Source: an uncultured Bacteroidota bacterium (GTDB taxonomy: Bacteria; Bacteroidota; Bacteroidia; Flavobacteriales; Flavobacteriaceae). Taken from it: a stretch of DNA of 64,000 bases. Location of the stretch: positions 88,369-152,368 of the forward strand of contig CACJYD010000003.1 in assembly GCA_902597545.1 (NCBI GenBank). Reading direction: 5' to 3'. Every line of letters starts with the position of its first letter. Position 1 is the stretch's first letter. A program made the position numbers and the translations under genes. This document shows positions 61,049-64,000 of this stretch, piece after piece. The notes under the pieces were generated by a model that searched no databases, was not told where the DNA came from, and saw only the letters and a program-made list of their open reading frames with translations.

Positions 61049-61165
61049 ATGAAAGTAAGAGCATCAGTAAAAAAAAGGAGTCCAGAATGTAAAATTGTCA
61101 GAAGAAAGGGAAGACTTTATGTAATAAATAAAAAAAATCCAAGATTTAAACAAAGACAAGGTTAA
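61049..61165 (+). CDS. rpmJ: 50S ribosomal protein L36 (not in supplied ORF track)
   Basis: Translates [38 protein letters not shown]; between infA and rpsM. Confidence 0.97.
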   Translation: MKVRASVKKRSPECKIVRRKGRLYVINKKNPRFKQRQG

Positions 61166-61167
61166 TT

Positions 61168-61542
61168 ATGGCAAGAATTTCAGGTATAGATATCCCAAAA
61201 AATAAAAGAGGTGTTGTATCACTTACTTATATATACGGTATTGGTAAAAGTAGAGCAAAAATGATTTTAGAAAGTGCTAAGGTAAGTGAAGATAAAAAAG
61301 TTTCTGAGTGGTCAGATGATGATACTGCTAATGTCAGGTCTGCTGTTTCACAGCTTGTTATAGAGGGCGAGCTAAGAGCTGAAAATCAGATCAATATTAA
61401 AAGGTTAATGGATATAGGATCCTTTAGAGGCATAAGACATAGATTAGGATTACCCTTGAGAGGTCAAAGAACAAAAAACAATTCAAGAACTAGAAAGGGG
61501 AAAAGAAAAACTGTTGCTAACAAAAAGAAAGTAACTAAATAA
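61168..61542 (+). CDS. rpsM: 30S ribosomal protein S13
   Basis: [51 protein letters not shown]. Confidence 0.99.
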   Translation: MARISGIDIPKNKRGVVSLTYIYGIGKSRAKMILESAKVSEDKKVSEWSDDDTANVRSAVSQLVIEGELRAENQINIKRLMDIGSFRGIRHRLGLPLRGQRTKNNSRTRKGKRKTVANKKKVTK

Positions 61543-61548
61543 AATATT

Positions 61549-61932
61549 ATGGCAAAAGTTACAAGTAAAAAAAGAAAAGTTATTGTTGAATCATTTGGAG
61601 AAGTCCACATAAATGCTACTTTCAATAATATAATTATTTCATTCACTAACAATAAGGGTGAGGTTGTTTCTTGGTCTTCGGCTGGAAAAATGGGATTTAG
61701 AGGTTCGAAGAAGAATACACCTTATGCAGCTCAGCTTGCAGCTGAAGATGCAGTTAAAGTAGCTCATGAGTCTGGGATGAGAAAAGTAAAGGTATATGTA
61801 AAAGGACCAGGCAATGGAAGAGAATCAGCAATTAGAAGTATTCATAATGCAGGTATTGAAGTTACTGAAATTTTTGATGTTACTCCTATACCTCACAATG
61901 GGTGTCGTCCACCAAAAAGGAGAAGAGTTTAA
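61549..61932 (+). CDS. rpsK: 30S ribosomal protein S11
   Basis: [56 protein letters not shown]. Confidence 0.99.
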   Translation: MAKVTSKKRKVIVESFGEVHINATFNNIIISFTNNKGEVVSWSSAGKMGFRGSKKNTPYAAQLAAEDAVKVAHESGMRKVKVYVKGPGNGRESAIRSIHNAGIEVTEIFDVTPIPHNGCRPPKRRRV

Positions 61933-61946
61933 AACATAAATATAAT

Positions 61947-62552
61947 ATGGCAAGATATACAGGACCTAAAACAAAAATATCTAGAAAATTTGGTGAGCCA
62001 TTATTTGGCCCGGATAAATCATTTGATAAAAAAAATTATCCACCTGGGCAACATGGTTTAAATAAAAGAAGACAAAAGAAATCCGAATATGCTATTCAGT
62101 TAATGGAAAAACAAAAAGCTAAGTACTTATACGGAATTCTTGAAAGACAGTTTAGAAATTTGTTTGAAAAAGCAAATAAAAGTAAAGGTATTACTGGTGA
62201 GGTATTACTGCAATTATGTGAATCAAGGTTAGATAATCTTGTTTACAGAATGGGAATTGCTCCAACAAGAAGTGCTGCTAGACAATTAGTGAGTCATGAG
62301 CATATTATTGTAAATGGTGAGGTATGTAATATTCCATCAAGAATAATAAAAATAGGAGAAAAAGTAGGAGTTAGAGAAAAATCTAAATCACTTTCTGTTA
62401 TTGAAGAATCATTATCCTCAAATGACTCAGTATATGAATGGATCTCATGGGATAATAAAGATCTTGAGGGAGTTTTTAATATTTTACCAACTCGCGATCA
62501 AATACCAGAAAATATCAAAGAACAATTAATAGTAGAACTATATTCGAAATAA
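61947..62552 (+). CDS. rpsD: 30S ribosomal protein S4
   Basis: [53 protein letters not shown] 61947 preferred. Confidence 0.98.
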   Translation: MARYTGPKTKISRKFGEPLFGPDKSFDKKNYPPGQHGLNKRRQKKSEYAIQLMEKQKAKYLYGILERQFRNLFEKANKSKGITGEVLLQLCESRLDNLVYRMGIAPTRSAARQLVSHEHIIVNGEVCNIPSRIIKIGEKVGVREKSKSLSVIEESLSSNDSVYEWISWDNKDLEGVFNILPTRDQIPENIKEQLIVELYSK

Positions 62553-62564
62553 TAACAAATAATT

Positions 62565-63557
62565 ATGGCAACATTCACATTTCAAAAACCAGATAAAGTA
62601 ATAATGATTGACTCAACAGATTTTGAGGGTAAATTTGAATTTAGACCCTTAGAGCCTGGATATGGTTTAACCATTGGTAATGCATTAAGAAGAGTTTTAT
62701 TATCTTCTCTTGAGGGGTTTGCATTTACATCGATCAAGATTGATGATGTAGATCATGAGTTTACTTCATTGCCTGGAATAGTTGAAGATGTAACTGAAAT
62801 CATCTTAAATTTAAAGCAGATCAGATTAAAAAGACAAATTGATTCTGTTGATAATGAAACTGTTTCTGTGTCAACTAACATGCAAAATCAGCTCAAAGCA
62901 GGTGATTTACAAAAATTCATTTCAGGATTTCAAATTTTAAATCCAGATGTTGTTATTTGTAACATGGAAAAGAATGTTAAGTTAAATTTTGAGTTAAATA
63001 TCGAGAAAGGTCGTGGTTACGTTTCAGCTGAGGAAAATAAAAAAATTGGTGCTCCACTTGGTACCATTTTTATGGACTCCGTTTTTACCCCGATCAAAAA
63101 TGTAAAATATACGATTGAAGATTTCAGAGTTGAGCAAAAAACCGACTATGAAAAATTAGTTTTTGAAATAACAACTGATGGTTCAATTGACCCTAAGAAT
63201 GCTTTAACTGAGGGTGCAAAAGTTTTAATTCATCATTTTATGTTATTTTCTGATGAAAGAATCACTTTGGAAGCTGATGAAATTGCTCAAACAGAAACTT
63301 ATGATGAGGAATCATTACACATGAGACAACTTTTAAAAACTAGGTTAATTGATATGGATCTTTCGGTAAGAGCATTAAATTGTTTAAAAGCTGCTGAGGT
63401 TGATACATTAGGTGATCTAGTTTCATTTAATAAAACAGATTTGATGAAATTTAGAAATTTTGGAAAGAAATCTCTTACCGAGCTTGAAGAACTTGTATTG
63501 GTAAAAGGTTTGAGTTTTGGAATGGATTTATCAAAATATAAATTGGATAAGGAATAG
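62565..63557 (+). CDS. rpoA: DNA-directed RNA polymerase subunit alpha
   Basis: [36 protein letters not shown]; alpha-[23 protein letters not shown]. Confidence 0.99.
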   Translation: MATFTFQKPDKVIMIDSTDFEGKFEFRPLEPGYGLTIGNALRRVLLSSLEGFAFTSIKIDDVDHEFTSLPGIVEDVTEIILNLKQIRLKRQIDSVDNETVSVSTNMQNQLKAGDLQKFISGFQILNPDVVICNMEKNVKLNFELNIEKGRGYVSAEENKKIGAPLGTIFMDSVFTPIKNVKYTIEDFRVEQKTDYEKLVFEITTDGSIDPKNALTEGAKVLIHHFMLFSDERITLEADEIAQTETYDEESLHMRQLLKTRLIDMDLSVRALNCLKAAEVDTLGDLVSFNKTDLMKFRNFGKKSLTELEELVLVKGLSFGMDLSKYKLDKE

Positions 63558-63562
63558 TTACA

Positions 63563-64000
63563 ATGAGACACGGTAAAAAATTTCCTCATTTAGGTAGAAA
63601 AACAGCACATAGAAAGTATATGTTGGCTAATATGGCATGTTCACTGATTGAACATAAATCTATTAATACAACATTAGCAAAAGCTAAAGCTCTTAAATTA
63701 TTCATTGAGCCAATCATCACAAAATCTAAAAACGATTCAACTCACAACAGAAGAATTGCTTTCAAGTATCTAAGAGATAAAAATGCTGTTACTGAACTTT
63801 TTAGAGAAATTTCAGTAAAAATTGGAGACAGACCTGGAGGATACACTCGCATTATTAAGCTTGGAAATAGACTTGGTGATAATGCTGATATGGCTATGAT
63901 AGAATTAGTTGATTATAATGAACTATATTCAACAACTAAGCCTGAAAGAAGGAGAAGAAGAAAAAGAAAAAAATCAAATGAAAATTTAATTACTAATCCA
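63563..64000 (+). CDS. rplQ: 50S ribosomal protein L17, truncated at right window edge
   Basis: [45 protein letters not shown]...[29 protein letters not shown]; no stop before base 64000. Confidence 0.98.
   Translation, partial: MRHGKKFPHLGRKTAHRKYMLANMACSLIEHKSINTTLAKAKALKLFIEPIITKSKNDSTHNRRIAFKYLRDKNAVTELFREISVKIGDRPGGYTRIIKLGNRLGDNADMAMIELVDYNELYSTTKPERRRRRKRKKSNENLITNP

Noticed and set aside
1-64000. CRISPR arrays, prophage, transposons, integrons, toxin-antitoxin or defence islands
   Set aside because: No regularly spaced repeats, transposase, integrase, Cas or recognised defence domains seen in the sequence or ORF translations.

Overview
This 64 kb window is AT-rich, densely coding chromosome that looks like a marine flavobacterium (Bacteroidota). 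Supporting signs are gldJ and porV, a SusC/SusD pair, TAnnTTTG-type -7 promoter elements, almost no Shine-Dalgarno sequences, and the gene order rpsL-rpsG-fusA-rpsJ. From left to right it holds: a left-truncated M1 aminopeptidase and tatA; an O-methyltransferase and flavin reductase; a sulfatase; an Asp/Lys-rich lipoprotein; ctlX; tRNA-Val(GAC); a VWA/MoxR AAA+ pair; a TolC/RND/HlyD efflux operon; yjbQ, an M20 amidohydrolase and YceI; an amidase with murF and gldJ; porV-pdhA-pdhC and a coupled SDR/SprT/nucleotidyltransferase string; a DUF389 protein; an MlaFE-like ABC pair and a FabH-like KAS III; gcvP; purE/purK; adk-obgE-TPR-mpl-yjjG; rlmB; a SusC/SusD pair; and the complete str-S10-spc-alpha ribosomal supercluster, with rplQ running off the right edge. 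I saw no mobile elements, CRISPR arrays, rRNA genes, prophage or obvious defence island. I cannot support a claim of a wholly new system. The signals most worth checking are architectural: (i) porU and cdd are missing from the usual gldJ-porU-porV-cdd-pdhA neighbourhood; (ii) five of six convergent gene pairs have stop codons overlapping or within 2 nt, with no room for a terminator; (iii) several exact TAnnTTTG elements lie only 5-15 nt before start codons, implying leaderless or near-leaderless mRNAs; (iv) ribosomal-protein genes are joined by a near-invariant TA(A/G)-NN-ATG junction. All calls come from reading the sequence and supplied translations; no database search was run.
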